A stretch of DNA of 20,003 bases from positions 1 to 20,003 of the forward strand of contig JAIFNF010000215.1 in NCBI GenBank assembly GCA_020047885.1, written 5' to 3'. Below, piece after piece: positions 1-7,209 of the stretch. The translations under genes were made by a program, and so were the position numbers. Under the pieces are notes generated by a model. That model saw only the letters and a list, made by a program, of their open reading frames with translations, had not been told where the DNA came from and did no database searches. The DNA is from Gammaproteobacteria bacterium (GTDB lineage: Bacteria > Pseudomonadota > Gammaproteobacteria > Competibacterales > Competibacteraceae). Numbering within the stretch: position 1 is the stretch's first letter; the number at the start of each line of letters is the position of its first letter.

Positions 1-165
1 AACACGATCCAAACCGGCAACCATCGCGGCCTTTTCCATGGATATTTCACCACGCCCATACCAATGAACGGCCGCCGCCAAGCGCAGTTGTTGAACAAAT
101 ACGCGGGGCGACGCCTTGCGCACGGAAAAAACCTCATCCGGTAAATCAATAGCGATTTGAGACAT
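1..165 (-). CDS. UPF0175 family protein, partial (runs off left edge)
   Basis: The frame starts at an ATG at 165 and stays open for 55 codons to the window edge, so the C terminus is missing. It begins MSQIAIDLPDEVF and continues with QLRLAAAVHWYGRGEISMEKAAMVAG in substance. This is the typical UPF0175 pattern: a short beta strand, a helix rich in Leu and Ala, then a helix-turn-helix-like 'G.IS..KAA..AG' segment. Members of this family often sit next to a DUF3368 PIN-type nuclease and are treated as putative antitoxins; the partner would lie left of the window and cannot be seen. It lies downstream of the Rpn-type gene on the same strand with an 83-base gap that holds no other gene. The family call is fairly sure; the antitoxin role is inference. 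Confidence 0.75.
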   Translation of the reverse strand, partial: MSQIAIDLPDEVFSVRKASPRVFVQQLRLAAAVHWYGRGEISMEKAAMVAGLDRV

Positions 166-248
166 GAGGGTATGCCTATTCCTGAAGAATTGACGATTAA
201 TGCTTATTGAACTAGCGGATACATCATCTGGTTCATCACTTCACCGGT

Positions 249-1211
249 TCAATGCGGCCTCCTCTCTGCCCCATCGTCCACGCCAAACACCTCCTCCAAA
301 TGCCCCGCTGACAACATTCTCATCCCCCACATTTCCAAATCCTCCGGGGCGGCCTGCTGCAAACGCGCCTCCACCCATCCCGGCAATGCCCCAAACCGTT
401 GCCGGAGCAGAAAACTGAAAAACCTGACTTGTCCTTCTGCTCTCCCTTTTTCCATCCCTTTTTCCATCCCTTTTTCTTGAGCCTTCCGCTCGAAACTCGC
501 TAGATAATGCATACGTTTCTCCTCATTCAACTGCTCGATTTCCGTCCACAACTGATCTTCCAGCCCCGCCGGCAACGCCAACACCCAATCAATGAACCGA
601 AATAACTCCAGAATATCCTGACGCGCATAGCCCCGCCGATACAAACTGCGCATCAATCCCAGTTTCGCCTGGTATCGGGTCTCCTCCGCTCCTGCCGTCT
701 CCTGCGCCCGCAAATGCGCCTGCGTCACCACCGCAAACGGATTCGTCGACGCCTCCAGTTCCGCCCACCGCGCCCGATACGCCGCCAGACTCACCACTGG
801 AAACCGCAACCGCATCCAGCTCCCCCAACGGCCATAAGTAAACGTGCCGTAGTCACGAGGATACGCCTCCCCCATCACCACTAGACTCACCACCGGCCGC
901 CCGTACAGGTCATACGCCCGATAATTATAGACAAACATCCGCTGCGAAAAATCGGAAGTCTTCTCCCCCTGCACTTCAACATGCACCAACACCCGATCTT
1001 CCACCCCGTCCAACCCGGTCACGCTGACCAATTGATCCGCCCGCCGCTGACCCAGCGTCGCATCCCGCACCACCTTCTGCAACTCCTTGTCCAGCAAGGT
1101 ATAACTCTTTGTCCAGTCAATTCCCGCATACGCTTTGGGAAAGAAGAACGCCAAAAACTCCGGGAAGTACTGCGCCAGCATCTGCTTCCACGGGCTATCG
1201 TAATCCGTCAT
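249..1211 (-). CDS. Rpn/YhgA-type PD-(D/E)XK nuclease-like protein with C-terminal DUF4351
   Basis: This 320-residue protein has an N-terminal PD-(D/E)XK-like core. Visible pieces are an early Asp-rich helix (LDKELQKVVRDA), a conserved Asp in RRADQLVSV, and an E-x-Q strand (VHVEVQG) followed by FSQRMFVYNYR. These fit the Rpn / 'putative transposase YhgA-like' family, whose studied members are recombination-promoting DNases. The last 60 residues (LLRQRFGALP...LEEVFG) match DUF4351. Between them is a charged hinge with KGME repeats encoded by a 12-bp tandem repeat at 444-475. The ATG at 1211 has GTGGAATAAG just upstream. The gene follows the rfbH stop by only 12 bases, so it is probably the next gene of the same transcript. 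Such proteins are common and scattered in repeat-rich genomes; a role in the sugar pathway is not implied. Confidence 0.8.
   Translation of the reverse strand: MTDYDSPWKQMLAQYFPEFLAFFFPKAYAGIDWTKSYTLLDKELQKVVRDATLGQRRADQLVSVTGLDGVEDRVLVHVEVQGEKTSDFSQRMFVYNYRAYDLYGRPVVSLVVMGEAYPRDYGTFTYGRWGSWMRLRFPVVSLAAYRARWAELEASTNPFAVVTQAHLRAQETAGAEETRYQAKLGLMRSLYRRGYARQDILELFRFIDWVLALPAGLEDQLWTEIEQLNEEKRMHYLASFERKAQEKGMEKGMEKGRAEGQVRFFSFLLRQRFGALPGWVEARLQQAAPEDLEMWGMRMLSAGHLEEVFGVDDGAERRPH
444..475 (-). repeat. 12-bp tandem repeat encoding KGME units
   Basis: The unit ccctttttccat occurs twice, followed by a degenerate third copy. On the coding strand it gives Lys-Gly-Met-Glu repeats at about residues 246-256 of the Rpn-type protein. 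Copy-number change would be in frame and would only alter hinge length. Confidence 0.85.
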
Positions 1212-1223
1212 CTTATTCCACTC

Positions 1224-2834
1224 TCAAAAATTCACCCCGAAGAACGTTTCCAGCCGTTCCGCTACCGAATCCAGCATGGTCTCCGTCAGCCCCGGATACA
1301 CGCCCAGCCAGAACGTCTGGTTCATCACCACGTCCGTATTGCGCAACTCTCCACCCAGCCGATAAGCGCGTCCTTGGAAATACGGCTGCCGCAACAGATT
1401 CCCGGCGAACAACAACCGCGTCCCGATCCGGTACTGATCCAGATAGCGCAACACATCCACCCGATTCACTCCCGCCGCCTCCCGCAACGTCACCGGAAAT
1501 CCAAACCAGGACGGCTCACTGCCCGGCGTCGCTTCCGGAAGCAACAAAAACTCCTCGCAACTCCGCAACCGTTCCCGCAGGAATTGAAAATTATGCCGCC
1601 GCACCGCAATCAAGTCCGGCAACCGTTCCAATTGCGCCAACCCGCACGCCGCCTGCATATCCGTGATCTTCAGATTGTAGCCCAGGTGCGAATACACATA
1701 TTTATGGTCATAGCCCGCCGGCAAGTCGCCCAGGCACCACTCAAACCGTTTCCCGCAGGTATTATCCCGTCCCGGCGGGCACCAACAATCCCGGCCCCAG
1801 TCGCGAATCGAGGCCATAATCCGCGCCAGCAGCGGGTCGCGAGTAAACACCGCTCCACCCTCGCCCATGGTGATATGGTGCGCCGGATAGAAACTCAGCG
1901 TTCCAATATCCCCAAACGTCCCCACCTTCCGACCCTGCCAGGTCGAACCTAGCGCATCGCAACAATCCTCGACCAGCCACAGCCCATGCTCACGAGCCAG
2001 ACGGGTCACCGCCTCCAGGTTAAACGGATTCCCCAAGGTATGCGCCAGCATAATCGCCCGGGTGCGCGGCCCGACCGCCGCCGCCAACTGTTCCACATCG
2101 ACGTTATATGTCCCCAGCTCCACATCGACGAACACTGGCGTCAACCCATTGACCAAAATCGGATTCACCGTCGTCGGAAACCCCGCCGCGACCGTCAGCA
2201 CCTCATCGCCCGGCTGCAACGCCCGTTCGCCCAGCAATGGCGAACACAGCGCCGACACCGCCACCAAATTCGCCGACGACCCGGAATTCACGGTCAACAC
2301 CTGCGGCAGACCCAGAAACGCCCCCAAACCTTGCTCAAACGCCGTATTAAACCGCCCGGTGGTCAACCAGCCATCCAGTGCCGCCTCGACCATATTCTCC
2401 AGTTCCGGCGCACCGATCACCTTCCCCGACGGCGGAATGGGCGTCACCCCCGGTTCAAAGGTGGTGGGCGCATGCGCCAAATCGCTGTATGGTTTCACCG
2501 TTCGCAAAATCACCTGTCGCAACACCCGTTCCAAGCAGGCCTTATTCACCTGCCCGACTCGCGCAGCAAACAGGCGCGGTGAAAAGACCATCTGTTTGCT
2601 AGTCGGGAACACCGTCGGATCTGTCAACCGCCCACTCGCCAGATCTTCGGGCATCACCACCACTTGCAACGCTTCCCGCCATTGATTCAGCCGCGAACTG
2701 CCGGGAATCCCCAGAACATCACCTTTACTGTTTGGCAATCCGGTCACTAATACCGGCCGGGGCCTAGCTCCCCCCCCTCCCACGAAAGGAACCCGAACGA
2801 TATAAATCTCACCTAACTGGACCGGGCTAGTCAT
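1224..2834 (-). CDS. rfbH: MazF/PemK-like toxin domain fused to RfbH (CDP-6-deoxy-L-threo-D-glycero-4-hexulose-3-dehydratase)
   Basis: A 536-residue fusion. Residues 1-104 look like a MazF/PemK toxin: [11 protein letters not shown], then [10 protein letters not shown], a GSS strand, [12 protein letters not shown], and [13 protein letters not shown]. From about residue 105 ([12 protein letters not shown]...) to the end it is a full-length RfbH/DdhC, the PLP and [2Fe-2S] enzyme that removes the C3 hydroxyl of CDP-4-keto-6-deoxyglucose. The cluster motif C-X57-C-X1-C-X7-C is exact (C292, C350, C352, C360). The lysine expected in DegT-type aminotransferases is His (H319 in [14 protein letters not shown]), as in genuine RfbH. 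The ATG at 2834 was chosen because it overlaps the upstream stop by 8 nt and has GGGAG 10 nt before it; an in-frame ATG at 2858 lies deeper in the upstream gene. No stop, frameshift or ATG separates the domains; GTG codons near 2525 and 2513 could start a toxin-free RfbH. The RfbH identity is very secure and the MazF-like call fairly secure. Confidence 0.88.
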   Translation of the reverse strand: MTSPVQLGEIYIVRVPFVGGGGARPRPVLVTGLPNSKGDVLGIPGSSRLNQWREALQVVVMPEDLASGRLTDPTVFPTSKQMVFSPRLFAARVGQVNKACLERVLRQVILRTVKPYSDLAHAPTTFEPGVTPIPPSGKVIGAPELENMVEAALDGWLTTGRFNTAFEQGLGAFLGLPQVLTVNSGSSANLVAVSALCSPLLGERALQPGDEVLTVAAGFPTTVNPILVNGLTPVFVDVELGTYNVDVEQLAAAVGPRTRAIMLAHTLGNPFNLEAVTRLAREHGLWLVEDCCDALGSTWQGRKVGTFGDIGTLSFYPAHHITMGEGGAVFTRDPLLARIMASIRDWGRDCWCPPGRDNTCGKRFEWCLGDLPAGYDHKYVYSHLGYNLKITDMQAACGLAQLERLPDLIAVRRHNFQFLRERLRSCEEFLLLPEATPGSEPSWFGFPVTLREAAGVNRVDVLRYLDQYRIGTRLLFAGNLLRQPYFQGRAYRLGGELRNTDVVMNQTFWLGVYPGLTETMLDSVAERLETFFGVNF

Positions 2835-3057
2835 GAAGATAGCGCTCCCAAATCGCATCTTCCTCAGGATCGTCTTCGATCACTGCCGCGTAGGCTCCCA
2901 ACTGAAATTGTTCATCCTCAGTCAACGATAGACCCGCCACTAACGGTTCCACCGCATCCAACACAATGACACGAACCTGCGTTCCAGCGGGCTGGGGCAC
3001 CCACAAAGCCACTCGTCCACCTTCACTGACGGTGACAATCTGTTGAATAGCCTTCAT
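2827..3057 (-). CDS. Small antitoxin-like protein preceding the MazF-like domain
   Basis: A 76-residue protein. The N-terminal half ([28 protein letters not shown] in substance) is a short beta-rich segment resembling the dimerisation part of small AbrB/AF2212-type antitoxins. The C-terminal half is acidic and ends [16 protein letters not shown], a tail typical of toxin-binding antitoxin ends. Its ATG overlaps the rfbG stop by one base (TAATG) and its stop overlaps the toxin ATG by 8 bases, so all three are probably translationally coupled. Size, position and tail fit the cognate antitoxin of the MazF-like domain. I do not recognise the exact family, and the role is inferred from context. It has no place in known CDP-sugar biosynthesis. 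Confidence 0.72.
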   Translation of the reverse strand: MKAIQQIVTVSEGGRVALWVPQPAGTQVRVIVLDAVEPLVAGLSLTEDEQFQLGAYAAVIEDDPEEDAIWERYLHD

Positions 3058-4127
3058 TACCGAGTCTCCGCAAACTGTTCAATCTGGCCCAGCGTCACCG
3101 CCTGCATCTCAGCTCCGGCCTGATGCGCCCGATACCAAGCCACCGTTTCCACCAGCGCCCGTTCCAAATCCCAGTGCGGCGTCCAGCCCAACTGCGCCCG
3201 AGCCTTGGCGCAATCCAGCTTCAAGTAATGCGCCTCATGGGGGTGAGTCTGCGCATCCGACTCCCAACCTGCCCCCTCTCCCCATAATTTCACCAGCCGA
3301 TCCACCAGCCAACCCACTGGGCGGGCATCCTGCTCAGCCGGGCCAAAGTTCCAACCCTCAGCGAACGTTGATCCTTCAATCACTAACCGTTCCGCCAGCA
3401 TCAAATAACCGCTCAACGGTTCCAACACATGCTGCCAAGGCCGAATCGCTTCGGGATGGCGAAGAGTCACCCGTCGATCCGCCTCAAACGCCCGGATTAA
3501 ATCGGGAATCAACCGATCCGCTGCCCAGTCACCGCCGCCGATCACATTGCCCGCTCGCGCCGAGGCTAGAGCGACACCATGTCGCGGATAGTCCGCTGCT
3601 GGAAAAAATGACGCCCGATACGCCGCCGTCACCAGTTCCGCACAGCCCTTGCTGCTGCTATAGGGATCATCACCACCCATCGACTCATTCTCCCGATAAC
3701 CCCACAGCCATTCCCGATTCGCATAGCACTTGTCGCTGGTCACATTGACCACTGCCCGCACACCGCCCACCTGACACACTACTTCCAACAGGTGCACCGT
3801 CCCCATGATGTTGGTGGCGTAGGTCTCCACCGGTTGCTGGTAGGAGGGCACAACCAGTGGCTGGGCGGCCAGATGAAACACGATTTCGGGACGAGATTCC
3901 GCGACGGTCACCCGCAGCCCGGCAAAATCCCGCACATCGCCCAGAACCGAATGCATCCCTTCTCCGACGCCAGCGGTTTCAAACAAACTCGGCTGAGTCG
4001 GCGGAGCCAACGCATAACCGGTCACTGCCGCGCCCAACCGCTGCAACCACAGACACAGCCAGCCACCCTTGAAACCGGTATGTCCGGTGACCAGAACCCG
4101 CCGACCTGACCAGAATGCCGGATTCAC
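3057..4127 (-). CDS. rfbG: CDP-glucose 4,6-dehydratase
   Basis: A 356-residue extended short-chain dehydrogenase/reductase that converts CDP-D-glucose to CDP-4-keto-6-deoxy-D-glucose using bound NAD. The Rossmann signature GHTGFKG is at residues 15-21. The catalytic Y146-xxx-K150 sits in DDPYSSSK and is preceded by the VTSDKCY strand. RPWQHVLEPLSGYL is the usual C-terminal substrate-domain landmark. A GTG start at 4127 is preferred over an ATG at 4163: the family begins NPAFW.G+RV.VTGHTGFKG, GGAAGG lies about 7 bases upstream, and the GTG overlaps the rfbF stop (GTGA). The product feeds RfbH. The 3' end overlaps the antitoxin-like gene by one base. Function is secure. Confidence 0.95.
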   Translation of the reverse strand: MNPAFWSGRRVLVTGHTGFKGGWLCLWLQRLGAAVTGYALAPPTQPSLFETAGVGEGMHSVLGDVRDFAGLRVTVAESRPEIVFHLAAQPLVVPSYQQPVETYATNIMGTVHLLEVVCQVGGVRAVVNVTSDKCYANREWLWGYRENESMGGDDPYSSSKGCAELVTAAYRASFFPAADYPRHGVALASARAGNVIGGGDWAADRLIPDLIRAFEADRRVTLRHPEAIRPWQHVLEPLSGYLMLAERLVIEGSTFAEGWNFGPAEQDARPVGWLVDRLVKLWGEGAGWESDAQTHPHEAHYLKLDCAKARAQLGWTPHWDLERALVETVAWYRAHQAGAEMQAVTLGQIEQFAETR

Positions 4128-4894
4128 GTCCAAACCTTCCACGGTGCCTGCCCACTGGCCCACAACTCTTCCAGATAACCTTTATCACGCATACTGTCCA
4201 TCGCTGCCCAGAACCCGTGATGCTTGAAGATCGCCAACTGTCCCTCAGCCGCAATCCGCTCCAACGGCTCCCGTTCCCAGGTCGATTCATCGCCGCTGAT
4301 ATAACCCAAGGCGGCCGATTCCACCACGAAAAACCCGCCGCTCGTCCAAGCCCCATCGCCCTTGGGCTTCTCACGGAACGACATCACCCGCTCCTGTTGG
4401 ACGTCTAACGCCCCATAGCGCCCACTGGGTTGCACCCCCGTGATCGTCACTAACGAATGCTCACGCCGATGGAAAGCGAGCAGCGCCGTAATATCCACAT
4501 CCGCGACGCCATCGCCGTAGGTTAGGCAGAACGTCTCCTCATGCAGATATTCCCGCACCCGGCGCAACCGCCCGCCGGTCATCGTCTCCAAACCGGTATC
4601 CACCAGCGTCACCCGCCACGGTTCGGCATGACGATGATGAACCTCCATGGCGTTGCGCGTCATGTCGATGGTCACATCCGACATGTGCAGGAAATAGTTA
4701 GCGAAGTACTCCTTGATTAGATAGCCGCGATAACCGCAGCAGATCACGAAATCCTGGATGCCGTGGGTGGAGTAGATTTTCATGATATGCCACAGCATCG
4801 GCCGCCCGCCGATCTCAATCATCGGTTTGGGTCGCAGATGGCTCTCTTCGCTGATGCGGGTGCCCAGGCCCCCGGCAAGAATAACGGCTTTCAT
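4124..4894 (-). CDS. rfbF: Glucose-1-phosphate cytidylyltransferase
   Basis: A 256-residue nucleotidyltransferase, the usual length, forming CDP-glucose from CTP and glucose-1-phosphate as the first step of the CDP-sugar route. It starts MKAVILAGGLGTRISEES and has RPKPMIEIGGRPMLWHIM, the nucleotide-binding loop and substrate region. YGDGVADVDI carries the metal-binding Asp, and FREKPKGDGAWTSGGFFV is the conserved sugar-binding block. The ATG at 4894 has GGAG 6 bases upstream; an ATG at 4942 would add 16 residues unlike the family. It overlaps rfbG by 4 bases. Together with rfbG and rfbH this forms the conserved F-G-H set used for CDP-3,6-dideoxyhexoses and yersiniose-type sugars. Function is secure. 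Confidence 0.95.
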   Translation of the reverse strand: MKAVILAGGLGTRISEESHLRPKPMIEIGGRPMLWHIMKIYSTHGIQDFVICCGYRGYLIKEYFANYFLHMSDVTIDMTRNAMEVHHRHAEPWRVTLVDTGLETMTGGRLRRVREYLHEETFCLTYGDGVADVDITALLAFHRREHSLVTITGVQPSGRYGALDVQQERVMSFREKPKGDGAWTSGGFFVVESAALGYISGDESTWEREPLERIAAEGQLAIFKHHGFWAAMDSMRDKGYLEELWASGQAPWKVWT

Positions 4895-4915
4895 CAGATT
4901 CTCCGCGAGAGACCC

Positions 4916-4984
4916 CAGCCTTGCTTCGGCTGAGCTCAGCACGAGTCAGGCCGGGGAGGTAGAGCGAACCGTGCAATGCACGGT
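4916..4984. repeat. Inverted repeats between the beta-CASP gene and rfbF
   Basis: The 102-base gap holds three dyads. 4916-4932 is a CAGCC/GGCTG stem around a 7-base loop. 4929-4940 is a perfect 12-bp palindrome, GCTGAGCTCAGC. 4968-4984 is ACCGTGCA/TGCACGGT around one base. The last lies 12 bases past the stop of the beta-CASP gene and could weakly terminate it, but no T-run follows. The palindrome could be an operator for the rfb operon. Function is unknown. Confidence 0.5.
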
Positions 4985-4996
4985 CAGCCTTTGATG

Positions 4997-6439
4997 TTAA
5001 GTGCCGGTCTTTTCCGGCTGTCCGCTCGTAAGATCTCTAGTGACAAAGCCTTGCGGGATGCGAACATCCAGACCCACAAAGCGTTGACGCAACACCCCAG
5101 CCAGCGCCGCTTTGGCTCGTTCATCGCCATGCACCAGAATCACCTGCTTCGGCTTGACCCGCATCCGCCCGATGAAATTCACCAGATCCCGTTGATCCGC
5201 ATGCGCCGAATAGCCGCCCAGGGTATGCACCTTGGCCCGAATCGGATAGCGCTGACCGTCCAGATCCACATACCCACCCTTCGACCCATACTGCTGAATC
5301 GCCCGCCCCGGCGTCCCCGCGGCCTGATAGCCCACAAACAGCACATCATGGCGCGCATCGCCCAACAGCGCCTTCAAATAATTCACGATCCGCCCGCCGC
5401 TGCACATCCCGCTCGCCGCAATCACCACCGCCGGCCGCACAGTTCGCGCCAGATACTCCACTGTCTGCAGGTGCGTCGCATGATCAGCAATCGTCAGCAC
5501 CTGATCAAAGGCCAGTGGATGCCGCCCCGAAGCCAGCCGCCGCCGCGCCTCCCGATCCCAATGCTCCCGCAGTCGCGCATACCCCGCCGTGAAATCCGCC
5601 GCCAGCGGTGAATCCACAATAATCTCCAGATCCGCCCACGCCAAACCCGGCGCTGCTGGCCGTTCCCGATACTGATGAATCAGTTGCTCCAACTCATACA
5701 GCAACTCCTGCGTCCGGCCTACGCTGAACGCCGGGATCAGCAACGCCCCTCGATTCGCCAGCGCATGTTCCACTACCGCCCGCAACCGCTCGCGCCGCAA
5801 CCGCCGCGCCTCATGCTGGCGATCCCCATAGGTACTTTCCAGCACCACCACATCCGCCCGGTACGGCGACTTTGGCGCGGGCAACAACGGCGTATATGGC
5901 GCACCCAGATCCCCCGAGAACACCACCCGTGTCGTCGCCGAACCATCGCGCACCTCACACTCCACATACGCCGACCCCAGAATATGCCCGGCGGGCTGCA
6001 ACTTCACCCGCAACCCCGAATGACCAGCGACCACCTCATGCCAAACCCCATAAGGCAGCGCCACGACCCGCTCCCGGATCACCCTCAGCACCCGTGCGAT
6101 CAGCGCCCGGTCGCGGGTAAAACCCACCTCCAGCGCATCCTCCAGCACCATCGGCAACAGCGCTGCCGACGCCTCACTGCACAAAATAGGTCCAGCGAAA
6201 CCGGCTGCTAACAGGTAGGGAATCCGCCCCACATGATCAATATGCACATGAGTCACGACCAGCGCTACGACCTGAGCTACGGGAAAAGTCACCGCCAACT
6301 GCGCAGCGCCAGCTCCGTCTGCCGAAGTTTCCGCGCCCTGGAACAACCCGCAATCGATCAACACTGACTGGCCATTGGCCAAGGTCAATTCGTGGCAGGA
6401 ACCGGTTACGCCATCGACAGCGCCGTGATGTTTTAACAT
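4997..6439 (-). CDS. MBL-fold beta-CASP RNA hydrolase (CPSF/YSH1-like)
   Basis: A 480-residue metallo-beta-lactamase of the beta-CASP RNA-processing group. The zinc motif H64-x-H66-x-D68-H69 is in VVTHVHIDHVG. LQPAGHILGSAYVE and VVFSGDLG supply the next metal ligands, and ESTYGDRQH is motif 4. The beta-CASP cap carries LLIPAFSVGRTQELLYEL, and the C-terminal RMMBL part has VHTLGGYSAHADQRDLV and VILVHGDERA. Members cleave RNA as endo- or exonucleases in the cytoplasm. The ATG at 6439 has AGGAG 4 bases upstream, and its GAVDGVTGSCHEL start matches the family. It sits 102 bases upstream of rfbF on the same strand; dyads in the gap suggest separate transcription. The target RNA cannot be told from the sequence. 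Confidence 0.92.
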   Translation of the reverse strand: MLKHHGAVDGVTGSCHELTLANGQSVLIDCGLFQGAETSADGAGAAQLAVTFPVAQVVALVVTHVHIDHVGRIPYLLAAGFAGPILCSEASAALLPMVLEDALEVGFTRDRALIARVLRVIRERVVALPYGVWHEVVAGHSGLRVKLQPAGHILGSAYVECEVRDGSATTRVVFSGDLGAPYTPLLPAPKSPYRADVVVLESTYGDRQHEARRLRRERLRAVVEHALANRGALLIPAFSVGRTQELLYELEQLIHQYRERPAAPGLAWADLEIIVDSPLAADFTAGYARLREHWDREARRRLASGRHPLAFDQVLTIADHATHLQTVEYLARTVRPAVVIAASGMCSGGRIVNYLKALLGDARHDVLFVGYQAAGTPGRAIQQYGSKGGYVDLDGQRYPIRAKVHTLGGYSAHADQRDLVNFIGRMRVKPKQVILVHGDERAKAALAGVLRQRFVGLDVRIPQGFVTRDLTSGQPEKTGT

Positions 6440-6857
6440 AAAGCTCCTGTAAAAAGGATAATGACTACATGACTCGTAATGTCTCTACATGTCCTGCATA
6501 GACTCGAATTCTTCTTGAGGAACGAGAACAATCGTCGCTGCTTCCTGATCAAAAACGACGTGCGAGATGATCTAATGCAGGTCAGTCGCCGCTTGCTGAA
6601 AAGTGTAAATCTGCACCAAATTTTTCAAGAAGATAAGCGAAGATGATAAACATTCGCCGCAAATCGAAGAAGTTTTAGGCCTAAAAAATATAGACAAAGT
6701 TATCGATTTGAAAAAGTTATTATTTTTTTATCTCGATGATCGATACTTTTCGCAACAAGATCAATACACATCCATGATATTTGGTGTGCGGAATGTCGGG
6801 ATAAAAGATTTAGAGGGGATTACACGGAATTGTCGCAAGAGGACAACTTGATTAGAT
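6440..6857. other. AT-rich gap with decayed coding traces next to the tRNA 3' end
   Basis: About 420 bases with no intact gene. Base composition drops to clearly AT-rich from about 6600 to 6850, unlike either side. The plus strand has an 80-codon open frame (separate entry). On the minus strand a 28-codon frame between stops at about 6485-6571 reads HVVFDQEAATIVLVPQEEF in part, loosely recalling the end of the structured part of Phd/YefM antitoxins; it has no start codon. The ribosome site of the beta-CASP gene is at its left edge. It lies against the CCA end of tRNA-Met, the side where integrating elements usually leave cargo. Confidence 0.55.
6609..6851 (+). pseudogene. Possible gene remnant, unidentified
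   Basis: An open stretch of 80 codons ending in TGA at 6849, with no ATG until codon 56. It reads FKKISEDDKHSPQIEE and further on DLKKLLFFYLDDRYFS and FGVRNVGIKDLEG. Protein-like composition in AT-rich DNA suggests real past coding. The adjacent frame upstream starts ATG at about 6577 (MQVSRRLLKSVNLHQIFQEDK) and ends where this one is open, so one frameshift would join them. I do not recognise a family. It could be chance. Confidence 0.3.
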
Positions 6858-6934
6858 TGGTGGCTACGGGTGGACTTGAACCACCGACACCGGCATTATG
6901 AGTGCCGTGCTCTAACCAACTGAGCTACGTAGCC
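6858..6934 (-). tRNA. tRNA-Met (CAT), elongator type
   Basis: A complete 77-base cloverleaf on the minus strand. The acceptor stem is GGCTACG/CGTAGCC with discriminator A and an encoded CCA. The D-arm is GCTCAGTTGGTTAGAGC. The anticodon stem CGGCA/TGCCG closes the loop CTCATAA with anticodon CAT. The T-arm is GGTGG-TTCAAGT-CCACC. The acceptor sequence matches the elongator methionine type of gammaproteobacteria rather than initiator tRNA or tRNA-Ile2. Confidence 0.97.
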
Positions 6935-6964
6935 ATTGAAAGGCGGGGAACCTAAAGGGGGACG

Positions 6965-6993
6965 ATTATTCAGGTTTATGGGTAGCCTGTCAA
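6965..6993 (-). promoter_or_regulatory. Sigma70 promoter of tRNA-Met
   Basis: A perfect -35 box TTGACA (6988-6993) and a -10 box AATAAT (6965-6970) are separated by exactly 17 bases. A C-rich discriminator (CGTCCCCC) follows, as in stable-RNA promoters under stringent control. The start would fall near 6958, about 24 bases before the mature tRNA 5' end. Confidence 0.8.
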
Positions 6994-7127
6994 TAGCCAG
7001 TACAACGCCCTGCAAATAGAGGCTGTCGAAAGGCTTATCATTGATTATTCAGAAAAAATTTCCGTGGAGCCGACTCAACAGTCATACAGATCAAAGACTT
7101 AGCTTTTAGACATCTTCTTAGTTTATG

Positions 7128-7167
7128 AGCCGTTCAAAGCGGCTAAACGGGATCGCTAACGCGACCC
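7128..7167. terminator. Two adjacent hairpins after the polysaccharide cluster
   Basis: AGCCG/CGGCT with a 7-base loop lies at 7128-7144. GGG-A-TCGC / GCGA-CCC, with a bulged A and a TAAC loop, lies at 7149-7167. They lie 43-82 bases past the stop of the membrane-protein gene and may end the long right-hand transcript. Neither has a T-run, so a classical Rho-independent terminator is doubtful. The rest of the 6994-7209 gap shows nothing recognisable. Confidence 0.3.
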
Positions 7168-7209
7168 TACTGCCGGGTACCGGTTGTCCTGAATCGCGTC
7201 ATGCTAGCA

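Noticed and set aside
981..1952. Long plus-strand open frame of 323 codons across the Rpn and rfbH genes
   Set aside because: It is antisense to two well-supported genes, is rich in Arg, Gln, His and Pro as expected for a shadow frame in GC-rich DNA, and shows no domain.
6820..6850. Terminator hairpin TTGTC/GACAA after tRNA-Met
   Set aside because: Only a 5-bp stem and no T-run follows on the minus strand.
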